Below, piece by piece: positions 1 to 12,375 of a DNA stretch of 64,000 bases. Source of the stretch: Chinchilla lanigera (lineage: Eukaryota > Chordata > Mammalia > Rodentia > Chinchillidae); contig NW_004955473.1 of the NCBI RefSeq assembly GCF_000276665.1, forward strand, positions 4,294,449-4,358,448, given 5' to 3'. The translations under genes and the position numbers were made by a program. The first letter of the stretch is position 1, and each line of letters opens with the position of its first letter. The notes under the pieces are model-generated. The model saw nothing but the letters and a program-made list of their open reading frames with translations. It ran no database searches and had not been told where the DNA came from.

Positions 1-259
1 TTGATCTAATCATTTTGAAAGGTACTGCTTTTCAATACTATTACAGTATGAGTTAAATTTCAACCTGAATGTTGGATGGGACATTTTTCAAATCCTATAA
101 AGTATAAATTTCAAACACTAAATTTTAAAAATTTTAATAGAAAGTGGCAGTAAATATCTTACTAACCTTGGAACAGTAAAGATGAATTAAGGCACAAGAC
201 TGTGCCTTAATTAAAAACATCAGTAGACTTTTTATTAACATTTAAAACTTTTTTCATGA
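1..259. other. AT-rich sequence, nothing recognised
   Basis: No ORF, RNA or clear repeat is visible. It may be a decayed continuation of the L1 fragment that follows, but I cannot align it by eye. Confidence 0.4.
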
Positions 260-595
260 AAGTACCCCTTAAAGAACAAGAAAAGCCAAGTTATAAACTG
301 AGAAAACATAGACAAAACAGAACTGAGAAAGAGCTAATATCAAAGATACATACAGAAAATGTAAAAATAATTAAAAAGGAATAACTAATGCCATAGAAAA
401 ATGGAAAAAATTTATGAACAAACATTTTACAGAGTTGCAAACACATATGGCCAATTAACTTGTGAAGAGAGATTCAGCATCATTATTAATCAGGAAAATG
501 CAAATCAGACCATAATAAGATATATTACTCCCAATTGGTTGACAAAAAATAAAAAATAACCATACAAGGCAACTTTTCTCAATTGGGGTGCCTGA
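260..595 (+). mobile_element. Old L1 fragment, ORF2 C-terminal region
   Basis: The stretch follows the familiar L1 ORF2 3' coding order: an ATATC-AAAGAT block, then 'aatggccaataa'-like and 'gaaaatgcaaatca'-like segments. All reading frames are broken. It is a diverged, inactive fragment on the + strand. The exact left edge is uncertain. Confidence 0.6.
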
Positions 596-667
596 AAAAA
601 AACAAAGTGATAATGCCCTAAGATAGTGGTAGCAAACCTATGGCATATATGTTGTTTTTCTTTTGAG

Positions 668-930
668 GAAGCATCTTTCTTTTTTTTTTTTGTCTTTTCT
701 TTTTTTTTTCCTGTACTGGTAATCGAACTCACGACCTTGTGCTTGCCAAGCAGGCGATGTGCCACTGAGCTAAATCCCCAGCCCTTTTTTTCTGTCTTTT
801 TGAGACAGGGTCTCACTATGCAGTTCAGGCTAGCCTTGAGCTCACGTATGTCGCCTACGCTGGTCTCAAACTTGCAAGGATCCTCCGGCCTCAGCCTCCC
901 ATGGGCTGGGATTACAGTTGTGCCTGGCAT
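668..930 (-). mobile_element. ID-B1 composite SINE insertion
   Basis: Read on the minus strand, a B1 body (about 800-930, ending on the plus strand in TGCCTGGCA) has a T-rich tail at 785-799. It is joined to an ID body (711-784, A box as GAGCTAAATCCCC in reverse) with its own T tract at 671-710. Degenerate direct repeats flank the whole block (about 651-667, TGTTTTTCTTTTGAG, and 931-947, TGTTTCTCTTTTAAG). This suggests either one composite insertion or an ID that landed in the tail of a B1. Open frames across it on both strands are incidental. Confidence 0.75.
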
Positions 931-1189
931 ATTGTTTCTCTTTTAAGACAAAGATGTTAATATATGATTTGGTTTTTTCTAAACTAAAACCTCACTATTC
1001 AAGTTTAATTGCAGTGTTGGCTCTTTGTGATAAATAAGTGGGTTTTGGGTTGTATTTTGGACACCCCTTCCTAAAAGATTTGCCATTACTATCCTAAGAC
1101 ATCCATCATGTATAAAGAATTACCTTCTCTCCTATAGCTCTAGAATGATACCTAACTATATACCATCTTGGGAGAATTGAGGAGATAGT
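931..1189. other. Short unique spacer
   Basis: AT-rich sequence between the SINE composite and the ancient L1. I see no gene or repeat in it. Confidence 0.4.
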
Positions 1190-4071
1190 CATTCAAATAA
1201 TTTTCTGTGTTGTATGATTCAGATGAAGAACCTTGGCTGAGAAAGGTGTCAGACATGTAAGTTCTTCAAAATGTGATCAAGATCCCAGATATCATAGATA
1301 AAAATAAGAAGACTGAGAGATACAGAGAAGGCAGATTGCCTAGAGACCTCAGAACATAAAAACCAACATACCATTGAGTTCCCTAGGTTTTCTTTTTGTC
1401 TCATCTGTCTCAACTTGGAGCTAAAAACCCAGTAACCCAGAAAACCAATGGGTGCAGATAAAATAAAAGCCTGGTCTCTAGTAGAGAACCAGAAAAGAAA
1501 AACCTAGATAGATGGAAAACTTACAGAAGAGTTAAGCTCTCTACTTCAGCCTAATACTGCAGAAAAAAACCGTGTACCTACTCCCACTCATTTCGCAACC
1601 AAGTGGACAAATTAGGTTTCCATCCTCACAAAGCTCTAATGAGGCACTCCAACACCCCTGTTAGGGCCCCTTACTAGGGCAGTATGAGAGAAGGCAAAGG
1701 ACCAAGCTAGAACTTTTGTCTCCACTCGGTAGCAGTGAACCCCTGCTTGCTGTCCCCAAATGTATCCGGAAAGACCATCTAGACACCCTGGACTTTCATT
1801 CCTCCTTGACAACTGATAGTTACAAAACCATTTCTATCCACTAAGCAGAGAAGACTTAATGGAGATTCATTGCTCCTTCTTTGCCCAAAAGTAAGGTGTC
1901 ATTGGAGACTACTAAGTAGCTAGAACTGCCACCCCTGCCCTTCAGTAATGAGGAGACCACCTCCCTTAGATACCAGAGGAAATCAAATGGTGAACCTGAA
2001 CTTCTGCATCCACCTGGCAGTGTTGCTGAGTCAACAACCTTTTCCCCCCTGCTAAATTTATGTTAAATAATGCCAACTAAAATAGAAAGTTGAAGGAAGA
2101 CCCACACTCACAAAACATCCCAAATACCCTTGTGTCAGTGGAAAGTAACTCATCATGCAAAGAACCCAGAGTATTTCAAACTGAATGAAAAATAATTGTC
2201 AATAGATGCCAACACTGAGGTAACAGAGATATTAAAATTATCTGAAAAGGATTCAGAAGCAAGCATTATAAATTTCCTTCAATGAAAAATTGTGAACACA
2301 ATGAAATGAATGAAAAAAATAAGAAACTTGAAAAAAGAAATGGAAAGTATCATCATGGATAAAGGAGATATAAAGAACTAAATAGACAATTTAGATAAGA
2401 AATATACAGCAGTAACCAAAATAATAAATCTCTGTGAATAGGATTAATAGAATGGAAAAGACAAAGATAAAAAATCATTAAACTGGAAGATAGATCAATA
2501 GAAATTATGCAGTATGACCAATAAAGAAAACAATAGTGTATTTAATAATTAATAGAGCTTGAGGTCTGTAACACTACAACAAAAGATCTAACATTTATGT
2601 CAACAGAATCCAAGAAAGAGAGATGGAAGGGTGCACAGCTAAAACAGTACCTGAAGAGACAGATGTCTGAAAAATGTCTCAAATTGGCAAGAGTTCTAAA
2701 TTTACATATTCAAGAAGTTGAGCAAACTTATAACAAGATAAACTAAAAAACGCCACAGTAAGACATCCTATTGAAAACTTTTAAAACTAAAAGCACAGAA
2801 TCTTGAAAGAAGACAAAAAGAACACCTTCCCTACAAGGGAAAATAATGAAAATTACAGAATTCTCCTCACAAACTATGGAGACCACAAGGTAAGTAATAT
2901 TTCCCATGAAAATATTCTTTAGGAATGAAGGAGAAACCAAAACTTGTTTCAGATGGAGGAAAACTAAGAGCATTATCACGTGCATTACTGGAAAGAATGG
3001 CTAATGGAAGTTCTCTAACTAGAAAAGAAATAGTAAAGAAAGAAACTTCAGAATATCAAGAAGGAAATAAAAACACAGGAAAAATATAAGCAAACCTCCA
3101 TCAAAGGAAAGCAGAGTATCTGTTTTAATAAAAGATAAAATAGACTTCAAAGCAAAGAAAATTATTAGCAATAAAGAGAGAAGATATAAAGTGATAGACA
3201 TGTCACTTCACTAAAAAGATGTAACACCCTAAATGCATATGCACCAAAAAAGTGATTAAAAATGTGTCAAGCAAAAACTGATGAAACTGAAAGGAAAAAA
3301 AAATCTATAATTATAGTTAGTCACCATCTTTAACACCTTTCTCTTTAACAATTGACTTATCAACTAGACAAAATCCACAGGGTGTAGAAGAACTCCATAA
3401 AACAGTCAAATGATAGGATACAACAACAGCAAAATACACATCCTTTTCAAGTACCCACAAAAGCATACCATGATATACCATGTCCTGGGTCATAAAATAA
3501 ACCCAATACATTAAAAAAGAATTATAATTACACATAATATGAACTCTGACCATTAAAGAGTCAAATTAGAATTCAATTACAGGACAATAATAGGAACTTG
3601 GAGAAATACTAGAAAATAAAGCAATACACTGTTATATAAACACATGCAGCAAAGCAGAAGTCTCAACCAAAAATCGGCGTTAAAATGAAAATATGATATA
3701 TCAAAATTTGTAAAAAAGTAGCTAAATCACTGCTGATAGGGAAATTAAAAGCCCTATGTGTATACATTAGAAAAGAAGAAAAATCTCCAATCAATCCTGT
3801 AATTCCTAACTTTTGAATGTGGAATCTTAAGAAAATAATAGGTAGCAGAGAAAAAGAAAGATGAAAGAAAAATAGAAGGAAGACTATGAGATATAAGGAA
3901 GGGGACTAGGGGAGAGATGAGGAAAAGGAGGTGACAATGGGGATGAAAATAATCAAATTATACATTATATGGATGTACCAATATACCAGAATGAAAACTA
4001 TTGTTCTGTACAATAAAATGCACTAATAATTTTGTTTAAAAAACTTTATTTAGAAGAAAAAAGAAAAGAAA

Positions 4072-4140
4072 TAGGGACTGAAGATGTGGCTCAGTGGTAG
4101 AGCATAGGCCTGCAGTGTGTGAGCCCCTAGGTTCAATACA

Positions 4141-4142
<2 letters not shown>
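4072..4142 (+). mobile_element. Old ID-type SINE
   Basis: A tRNA-derived body with an A box TGGCTCAGTGGTAGAGC and a B box GGTTCAATA runs directly into a GA microsatellite. It differs from the young ID copies of this window (TGTGGCTCAGTGGTAG versus TTTAGCTCAGCGGC), so it belongs to an older or different ID lineage. Confidence 0.75.

Positions 4143-4194
<52 letters not shown>
4143..4194. repeat. (GA)n microsatellite
   Basis: About 26 uninterrupted GA units sit at the 3' end of the old ID element. This is the usual place for tail-derived microsatellites. Ser-Leu-rich minus-strand ORFs here are artefacts of the repeat. Confidence 0.95.
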
Positions 4195-4199
<5 letters not shown>

Positions 4200-5191
4200 A
4201 TAGAAAAGTAATAACAAAATAAACCCAAGTCAAGGAGCAAAAATGACGCCAAAGAACCAGAAAATGGTGAAATTGAAGACAAAAAATCAGAGAAACAAAT
4301 GACTGAATCTTTAAAAATAAATAAATCAAACTCACCTTTCCCTAGTAAGATTGATAGAGAAAAATAAAGACACAAATTACCTGTATCCAGAATGAAACAG
4401 GCTATCAATACACTCTGTAGGACAGTAAAGGAACTATGAACAGTTCTGCCTATATAAATTTGACAGCTTATGTGAAAAAGACCAGTTCTTCAACAAACAA
4501 ACTATCACAGTTCACCCAAGATGAAATCAGAAATTTGAGTAGCTATAAACTATTATATAAATTGAATCTATAATTTTAAAAACTTCCAAAATTAAATCTT
4601 AGGAGCTAAGTGATCTGACTGGAGAGTTTTACCAAATTTTTAAAGAATTAGCACCAACACTATACAATCTCTTCTAAGAAATAGAAGATAAAAAATTTCC
4701 ACTTGATTTATGAAACTAATATTACCCTGTTATCAAAATGAGACAAAGACATTATAAAGAAAAAACAGACTAGTATCCCTCAATACATAGAAATCCTTAA
4801 CGAAATAGTAGCAAACCAAATTCCGCAATATATTCAAAGAATTATATACCAAGACCAAATGTAGTTTATTCTAGGGATATGAGAGTAGCTCAGTATTTGA
4901 AAATCAAGCAATGTATTCTACCATATTATCAGACTAAAGATCACAACAACTGATGCAGAAAAGGAGTTTGAAAATTAAATGCTATTCATGATTTTAAAAA
5001 TAGCTCTCAGAGATATAGAAAGTAATTCTTTAATTTGATAAAGAACATCTACAAAGAACATACTGCTAACATCGTACTTACTGAGTTGCTTTCACTCTGA
5101 GGGTAACAAGCCAGGGAAGAATGTCCATTTCATTAAACATTAACGTTAGTAGGCTTAGCCAATGAAGTAATGTTCAAAAATTATAGAAAAT

Positions 5192-5289
5192 AAGGGGCTG
5201 GGGATTTAGCTCAGCGGCACAGCGCCTGCCTGGCAAGCGCAAGGTCGTGAGTTTGATTCCTGGTACCAGAAAAAAACCAAAACAAAAAA
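5192..5289 (+). mobile_element. Young ID SINE in L1
   Basis: The ID body starts GGGGCTGGGGATTTAGCTC and ends TGGTACCAG with an A-rich tail. A 16-bp target-site duplication, AAAAATTATAGAAAAT, is identical on both sides (5176-5191 and 5290-5305). It inserted into the ancient L1 ORF2. Confidence 0.95.
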
Positions 5290-6156
5290 AAAAATTATAG
5301 AAAATGGCTTATAAATCAGAAGGGTAAAACTGTCTACTTTCACAGATGGCATTATCTACATAGAAAATCCCAGTGAATCCACAAAATAATCTATAACTAA
5401 TAAATGAATTCACAAGATGGTATGGCATATAAGATACATTTAAACAAAAGTGAACTGTATTTCTATTAGCTAAGCAAATAGACATTGAAATTTAATATGC
5501 AATAACATTTAAACTCATCCAAATAAAATGAAATACTTAAGTCTAAATTTATCAAAATATGTACAGGATATGTATGCTGAAAATAAACTAAGTACTAAGT
5601 GGAGAAGCATATTATGTTCATATATCAGAGGCACAATGTAGTAAAACTGTCAGTGTCTCCAAACTGATCTTTAAATTCACCACAATTCTTATCAAAATTT
5701 CATCAAAGGATTTTTGGACACATAAGCAAATTTATTGTAATATTTATAGGAAATGGCACAAGCTCTAGAAGAACTAAATCAGTTTTGAGAAAAGAATAAA
5801 GTGGTAGGTAAGAATCTCTGTACCTGATATTGTCTTATTATATAGCTACAGTAATCAAGACTGTGTGGTATTGGTTGAGCAAGGGATATTTAGATCAATA
5901 GAACAGAATAAAGAAAAGAGGCGTATACTTGCATAAATGTACCCAGTGGATATTTTCAAATGTGCAAAAATAATGCAGTGGAAGTTTAATAACCTTTTCC
6001 TTCAGTGGTATTGAAGCACTTGGACATCCTCAGGCAAAAAAGAAAAATGAGCCTCAGTCTAAACCTTATTCCTCATACAAAACTTAATGTAAAATGATCA
6101 TAAAACTTAAGGATCACAGACTTAAGTTTAAAATGTAAAATTATAGAACTTTTAGG

Positions 6157-6367
6157 GGAACAGTTAATGTTTAATTGTTCGATCAGTCTTACATGCCTAT
6201 ATCTGGTTATCTGAGTAACCAGTTGGAAGATAACAATATGTGATGCAACAACCATTGTTAATTTCTTATCATCTTTTTTGAAATTCTGTATCATTTTTAT
6301 TGTTTTTGTGTTGTTTTGTTTATGTCTTTGTATTTGTTTTTGTTCTTTCCGCTTTAAAAGTTAAAAA
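6157..6367 (+). mobile_element. 5'-truncated younger L1, 3' UTR only
   Basis: The sequence matches the 3' UTR ends at 39640-39820 and 54740-54905 of this window (AACAGTTAATGYTTAATT start, GTTTTTGTG-rich end, CTTTAAAA terminus). A 10-bp duplication, AACTTTTAGG, flanks it at 6147-6156 and 6368-6377. It interrupts the ancient L1, so it is younger. Confidence 0.85.
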
Positions 6368-6984
6368 AACTTTTAGGAAAAACATACCCAAAAAAATCTT
6401 CAAGACCTAAGGGTAAGCAAAGAGTTCTTAGAATTGATACCAAAAGCACAATCATAAAAGGAAAAATTTGTAAATTAGACTTCTTCAAAATGTCACTTTT
6501 CTTTTGTGAAAGACCTTGTTAAAAAAATATGCTACAGAATTGGAGAAAAATTTGCAACCATGTATCCAACAAAGGATTAGTATCTAAGATATATAAAGAA
6601 CCATAAAACTCAATAATAAAAAGAGGAAGAAAGAAAGGGAGAGAAAAGGAGTTTAATTAGAAAACTAACAAAAGACATCACTAGATATCACATCACTAGA
6701 CATCACATGGACTAGTATATTACAGATGGTAAATAAGTACTAAAAGAAGTAAAACGATGCTTGATATCATTAGACCTTAAGGACATGGAAATTAAAATCA
6801 CAAGATATTACCTATCAGAATAACTAAAATTTAAAAAAAAGACACTACCGAATTCTGGCCAAGAGACAGAAACTGAATCACCCATTCATTGTTGTGGAAA
6901 TGTAAACTGGTATTGCTACTATGGTAAAGTTTAACTCTTTCTTTAAAAACATGCATCTGTAGTAAGGCCCAGTAGTTAACTATC

Positions 6985-7130
6985 TTTGTTGTTTTTGTTG
7001 ATGTTGTTATTTGAGACAGGGTCACAATATGTAATCCAATATGGCCTGGAACACTATGTAGCCAAAGCTGACCTTGAACTCACAGCAGCCTGTCTCAAAC
7101 TCCCAAAGCGTGTGCAACCATGTCTGGCTC
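6985..7130 (-). mobile_element. B1 SINE
   Basis: The plus strand shows GTTTTTGTTG, then TTTGAGACAGGGTC, then GACCTTGAACTCACAG and ends CATGTCTGGCTC. This is the reverse complement of a B1, tail on the left. Confidence 0.85.
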
Positions 7131-9084
7131 TATATATTATCTCTGATACGTGCAGATGAATGTATGATTATTTCTAGTCCAATACTTAATCAAAAATAAT
7201 TTAAGACAAGTGAATGACCATCCCAGAGGTCAGGACACTTAAGTACAACTGAACCTCCATTCTGAAAAGCAGAGGTAACACAATTGAAACAACAGGAGTA
7301 GGACAAAGCCTGTTTACCATTGTATCCCTTTCCTCCCTTGCCATCCTAATGCACAAAGAATTCAACCACAAGTTATTTATTCTACTGCTTTCTGTAACTT
7401 TTTGCACAGAAAGTGAAGGTGTTGGAACTAATAAGCACGGTGTTTCCTGGAGCTACACTGTTTAAATTCTACAGATCTGCCCTTCAACGCAAATATTCCT
7501 CAGCTACATAACCTTGTCCTGTCACCAATACAGCTTGCAAAAAAGTTATTCTACATGTCTGCAGTGGGACAGGGGCATAAATTTATAAAGGGAGAAAGCA
7601 TGGCAGGAATGAGCATAGGTATGCTAATACTGGTAAGATTAGGGGAGCAGAGACTAGACAGGTGCATGGACGGATGAATGTTACCACAACCCCCAAGAAG
7701 ATTTGACATTCTCACACCAAGGAAAATAGTAAAGCTGAAGAAAATATACGGGCAATTAAAATTTGAGACTTCCTGTAGAAAATATGTAGAGTTTATGCTT
7801 TAGTCATAGAAGATACTCAAAAATTATATGGCGCTGTGCCTCCAAAGGTGAAAATTCATTTACTGCAGTGCAGGATACATTATACCAAGAGTTTGGAATT
7901 AGCAGCTTTTGCCTGAGTAACTGTGCTTTTTTTCCCTACAGTTTTCTTCTTTTTCAGAGGCAATTGCCTGTTGCCTAGCCCAGCTGATAAGTTAAAATTT
8001 TATGCTATGGGATGTTTTCCCATGCCCAAGGTTAATTTTGCTGATTAATATTCTTCCTTTCCAGCAACAGGCATTACCTCCAGGTTATCCATCCAGAAAA
8101 TGGGCAGGGTGTGTGAATATTACCTTAAGATTGAACGCAATTTTCAGGATGAGTTTCATTCAGTCTAGAGAAAATATTAATGAGCTTGCCAGTAGTTCAG
8201 TTACAAACCCTAAATTACCAAAACCATATTCTCACTTCTCCCTCAGAAGCTGCACAGGCTGCTCAGTGAAATATATTGAAGAGTTCTTCTGATAGAGAGA
8301 TGTGTTAGCCTCAAAGAATATCAGAAATAAAGTAGACTATTCAGAGACATTACTAGGAAAAGGTATGTACAGCATTCCCAGGATGGGTAAAACATCTACA
8401 GGCAGCAATTTGAAACAAGGTACAACATCTCTTTTCAAAAGTATGGTGTTCTAGCTAACCAAGTGTCTAAGGCCACATCTCTTTGTGGAAATATCATCTA
8501 CCCCAACTGTTTGGTATCTGGCATTGGAGAAATAATTAGAATGAAAGTGGTTCCAAAATTTACCTTGTTCTAAGTTGTTCCAAATTTACCTTGTTCCTGT
8601 AAGAGGTAAATAGGTCAATGAGAATACAAAGGTTTGTGCATGTTGGGTTGGCTTTAGAAATGTTTAGAAATCAGAAGTTATACTTGTAGACTTTTTCTTT
8701 TCTTTGTAACTTTCAAAACTGACAAAATTTGATGATAGAAAAATGATTTAGACAGCAGAGACATATGGAATTGTAAAACTATAGTTTAATAAAGCTCTTA
8801 GATGTACATCTTTATTTTTTAGATAAGAAAACTGCACAGAGAACTGACTTGTCCAAAGTTGCATAGCACTCCTTATTCCCAGTGGGTACTGTTTGGTTAT
8901 AAAATAATAATGAAAACAATTATAATACTGACAATAGAAATATAATCACATACCTCTTTGTTGATGTACCAACATTGTAGGAAGAGTGTCATTAGGCTAT
9001 GATGGCTATGACATCAGCAGGCAGTGTAATCTTATGGGCCCACCATTATGTATCTGCAGTCTGTCATTGACTGATACATTGTTA
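7131..9084. other. Unique sequence without a recognised gene
   Basis: I see no supported exon. A 96-codon plus-strand frame at 8002-8292 has no recognisable domain. A short imperfect tandem duplication of TTTACCTTGTTC-containing units lies at about 8552-8597. The stretch 8790-8890 (TAGATAAGAAAACTG, then ACTTGTCCAAAGTTGCATAG) looks like a decayed antisense MIR core, low confidence. Confidence 0.4.
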
Positions 9085-9190
9085 CATAGCACATGGCTAT
9101 AGAAAAGGCTTTACATGGATAGCTCATGAAATCCTCGTAAAATCTCATTTTATGGATAAGGAAACAGAGACATAGAGAGATTTAATGGTT
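9085..9190 (-). mobile_element. MIR fragment
   Basis: The order 'ctttacatgga', 'ctcatgaaatcctc', 'attttatggataaggaaac', 'agagag' follows the antisense MIR core. Diverged and inactive. Confidence 0.6.
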
Positions 9191-9695
9191 TTATTTCATA
9201 ATGTTTTTCGTTATCCTCTTATTGTTGGTAATTTCGAACCTAAGAATTACATGTTAGATTTGCAGTATCTGATTAATATGATACAATTCAGTCTGCAGAA
9301 CTCTGGATTGTTCTGTGTGTCACTAAACATATAATGTTCAAAGACATTCTATTTAGGATCTATATTTTATATAATCTATACCCTTAACTCCTATTCCCAT
9401 TAGAAGAGTTTCTCAACCTTCCTAACTTATGGACACTTACTAACATATAAACCCAATGAAAGATTTACTTTACATGCTTCAAATATGCAGATTTTGTTGT
9501 TTTAACTAACAGGGAGCAAAGTACCAGAGTTTGAAAGATACTGCAGTTAGTATATAAGCAAGTGTTTTAAAGGAACCCATTGATATATTAAACATATATT
9601 TCAGAAATTAATACAGTTCATACATTTTTGGCAAGCCAGAATTGGTAAGTCCGCTCTTTGAGATATGTTTAACTGACATAGATTGGAAAGACATT
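9191..9695. other. Unique sequence
   Basis: AT-rich DNA with no visible gene or repeat up to the ID insertion. Confidence 0.4.
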
Positions 9696-9710
9696 TACAG
9701 TTCAGCTTTT

Positions 9711-9840
9711 TTTTTTGTTTTGTTTTGTTTTTGTTTTGTTTTTGTTTTTTTTTTTGGTTTTTCTCTGGTACCGGGAACCGAACTCACGACCTTGCGCTTG
9801 CCAGGCAGGCGCTTTTGCCGCTGAGCTAAATCCCCAGCCC
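9711..9840 (-). mobile_element. Young ID SINE with long T-rich tail
   Basis: Reverse-strand ID body (CTGGTACCGGGAACCGAACTC ... CTGAGCTAAATCCCC) with a (TTTTG)n tail on the left. A 15-bp duplication TACAGTTCAGCTTTT is identical at 9696-9710 and 9841-9855. Confidence 0.95.
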
Positions 9841-9907
9841 TACAGTTCAGCTTTTATAAAAGTCCACCACCATTCATGTCAATCGCTATAGCATTTTCAA
9901 ATTGGAG

Positions 9908-11328
9908 CTAGAGATAGACAGACAGATGGGCAGAAAGAGATGACAAACAGGCCTAGAGACAGGAATAAATCAGATGAACAAAGACTGGAATAGTCAGGCA
10001 GAAAAGATGGACAAGATGGAGCAGTGGAGACAGACAGATAGAAAAATAGGAAAACACAGATTAAAAAGATGTTGAATAACAGACAAATATAGAGAGATGA
10101 ACACATATCAAGAGAAATGGATACAGAGACAGGAGGAGGGGCAGACTGATTGGAAGAGAGAGAGACAGAGATAGAGAAAAGGAAATAAAGAGAGATGGGG
10201 AACGGGGAGAGATAGACCAAATCGTGCAGAAAAGATTGAATAGTGAGGTTAGAAAGAGAAGAAAAAAGGATACTGGTAAAAAGAAGGCCCAGAATCAGAG
10301 AAAGTTAAAAATCTAGAGGAAGACAAAAGCTGAGGGAAAAAGAAAGGCAAGAAGGAGGAAGGGAGAAAGGGAGGGAGGAAGATGGGAGAGAGGGAAAGAG
10401 GGAGAGAGGAGGGAGCCACACTCATACGGAGAGACAGAGAAGTTATAGGGGAGTGAGTGCTGCAGAGACAAAGGAAGATAGAGTGGAAGAGAGGAAGGCA
10501 GATGCAGAGAGGATATGCAGACAGAGTGACTGAGAAAGTGCAAGGAACAAAGAGGTACACACAGAGCCAGAGACAAGCTAACATAGAACACAAACTGCAA
10601 GAAACAGAGAGAAAAACAGAAGAATGGTTAGCAAGAACAAGTAGTAATAGAGGGTCGGTGAAACACAGTGGGTCTAGCAGTGTTAGTAGGCTGGACAGAG
10701 CTATCTGGGGTAAGCAAGGAAGAGATTGAGAGAGAGAGATGAGAGGATAGACAAATGCAGACAATCACTAAGGGACAGACTAAGAGAATGGCAGACAGAA
10801 AATAGGAAGCTGCAGAAAGATAGGCAATGAGAGAGAAAAATAAAAACTGTTACAGAGAGACACAGGAGGAGAAAAAAATATCAGAATCGTCAGAAGGAAT
10901 ATGACGGAAACAGACTGAGAATGAGAGACCAGGCAGACACTTAGAGAAACAGAACCAAATGGAGAAGAGAGAAGAAAGAAACACTAGGAGACGAGAAGGA
11001 AGAGAGTGACAAACAAGCCAAAAGAGAAAATCAGAAAGACACAGAGAGCAAAATAGAAAAGAGAGTGAGCCAACTAAATAGACAGAGATGGACTGAGAGA
11101 TGAATAGGTGCAAAGTGAAGTCAGAGCCATGGAAACCTATGGAGGAGAGAGAAACAGAAGAAGAGATAGTTAGGGAGGAAGAGAGAGAGAAGAAAAGAAA
11201 AAAAAACAAGTAGAGCCTTACAGAAGTATAACAGAGACAGACTGATACAAAGAGACTAACAGAGTAGTCAGAAGGAGACAGTCAGACAGACAATCTGTCA
11301 GAAAGAGGCAGAGAGAAATAAAATGAGA
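9908..11328. repeat. Degenerate GACAGA-type purine array, block A
   Basis: About 1.4 kb in which the plus strand is built from diverged GACAGA, GAGAGA and ACAGAGAG-like units with very few pyrimidine runs. I can see no exact long period, so it resembles an old, heavily mutated minisatellite or microsatellite. The minus strand gives several overlapping Leu-Ser-Phe-rich frames (up to about 170 codons) that are by-products of the composition. The right end carries the left copy of the target duplication of an L1 insertion. Confidence 0.85.
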
Positions 11329-12249
11329 GAAAAGGGACTGGTAGGAAATATTTACAAACTTTATATCTGATGAGGAGCTAGAATCCAGAAACTTATAAAA
11401 GACTTTTATAACACAGCAAAATATAAATGCCATCAAAACACATCTCCTTCAAAACATGGGCTAAGGCCTTGAGTAGATATTTCTGCAAAGAAGATGTACT
11501 CAAATGCTCAATAAGCCCATAAAAACATCCTGAATGTCATTAGCCATTAGGAAAATGCAGATCAACCCGAGATACAGTGTTGTACCCACCAGAATGACAG
11601 GAATCCAAAAAGTGGGGACTATCAACTATTTTGGAAGATACGGAGAAATGAGGATCCTTCTCAATTTCTAGTGGGTGAATAAAATCAACCAGCCACTTGT
11701 TAAACAGTTCTCTGGTTCCTCCAAAGTTACCATATGACCCAGAAATTGCATTCTGTGCATATACCCAAATGAATTGAAAATAGATACGTATAGATGCGTA
11801 TTCACAGCAGCACTTTTCACCAACACCCGAATTCATACCGTTGATGAATAGATACACAAATTGTAATATATAGTGGAATATTATTCAGCCATACAAAGAA
11901 ATGAAATCCTGATGCATGCTACAGCACAGATGAACCTTGAATACATGCTAAATGACAAAAACCAGAAACACAATTATACATATTATATTATTCCCTTTAT
12001 GTCAAATATCCAGAATAGATAAATCCAGAGAGACTGAAAAAAGTTTGGTGGTTGCCAGGGCTGGGGGAAGGGGTGATGGGGGAACAGCTGCTTGATGAGT
12101 GCAGGCTTTACTTTGGTAGTGATCAAAATGTTTGGGAGCTAGACAGAGGTGGTAGTTCCACAGCCTTGTGAATGTGCTAAGTAAAAGTAAAGTGTTCACT
12201 TTTAAATGGTTAATTTATGTTATGTGAACTTATCTCAATAAATAAAGAC
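11329..12249 (+). mobile_element. Old L1 3' end inserted in the purine array
   Basis: The ORF2 C-terminal order is clear (TATCTGATGAGG, CATTAGCCATTAGGAAAATGC, TATGACCCAGAAATTGCA, GTGGAATATTATTCAGCC). It is followed by a 3' UTR with GGTGGTTGCCAGGGCTGGGG and a terminal AATAAA. That 3' UTR form is typical of mammal-wide L1MA/L1MB families. Near-identical direct repeats AGAAATAAAA(G)TGAGA flank it (11314-11328 and 12250-12265, one indel). It is inactive. Its age implies that the array around it is older still. Confidence 0.85.
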
Positions 12250-12375
12250 AGAAATAAAAGTGAGACCAATGAGTGCAAGAAATAGGTAGATGCAAAGAAA
12301 GGAATAGAATGATACACAGTGTGACAGGAAGATTGGAGGACAGCTAAAGAGACAGAATAAGCCAACTGAGAGGTT
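12250..12375. repeat. Degenerate purine array, block B
   Basis: The same GACAGA/GAGA-type composition resumes directly after the L1 target duplication and fades by about 12375. Confidence 0.7.

Larger units (their letters stand above)
1190..6980 (+). mobile_element. Ancient near full-length L1 (L1M type), interrupted
   Basis: This is one long sense-strand L1, recognisable part by part. About 1190-2050 looks like a 5' UTR with higher GC. 2080-3060 resembles ORF1, with the motif order of old L1M or HAL1-type ORF1 (an 'acaaactatgga' RNA-binding region, then 'aggaatgaaggag'). About 3080-6980 is ORF2: the endonuclease area has 'cttttcaagt' and 'ctgggtcataaa' blocks, the reverse transcriptase area lies around 4650-5150, and the C-terminal part is at 6380-6950. 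Every frame holds many stops and indels, so it encodes nothing. It is split by an old ID plus GA repeat (4072-4194), a young ID (5192-5289) and a younger L1 tail (6157-6367). The left edge and subfamily are uncertain. Confidence 0.75.

Noticed and set aside
505..946. Overlapping frames of 141 and 106 codons on opposite strands
   Set aside because: They run through the ID-B1 composite SINE; the residues are translations of SINE sequence.
4036..4408. Minus-strand frames with long Ser-Leu runs
   Set aside because: Direct translation of the (GA)n microsatellite.
8002..8292. 96-codon frame preceded by a TTTCCAG acceptor-like site at about 8063
   Set aside because: An acceptor-like hexamer alone is common; there is no domain and no matching donor I can defend.
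9897..11209. Several minus-strand frames of up to about 170 codons rich in Ser, Leu, Phe, Cys
   Set aside because: All lie in the GACAGA-type purine array, where stops are rare on the opposite strand. No start context, domain or splice signal.
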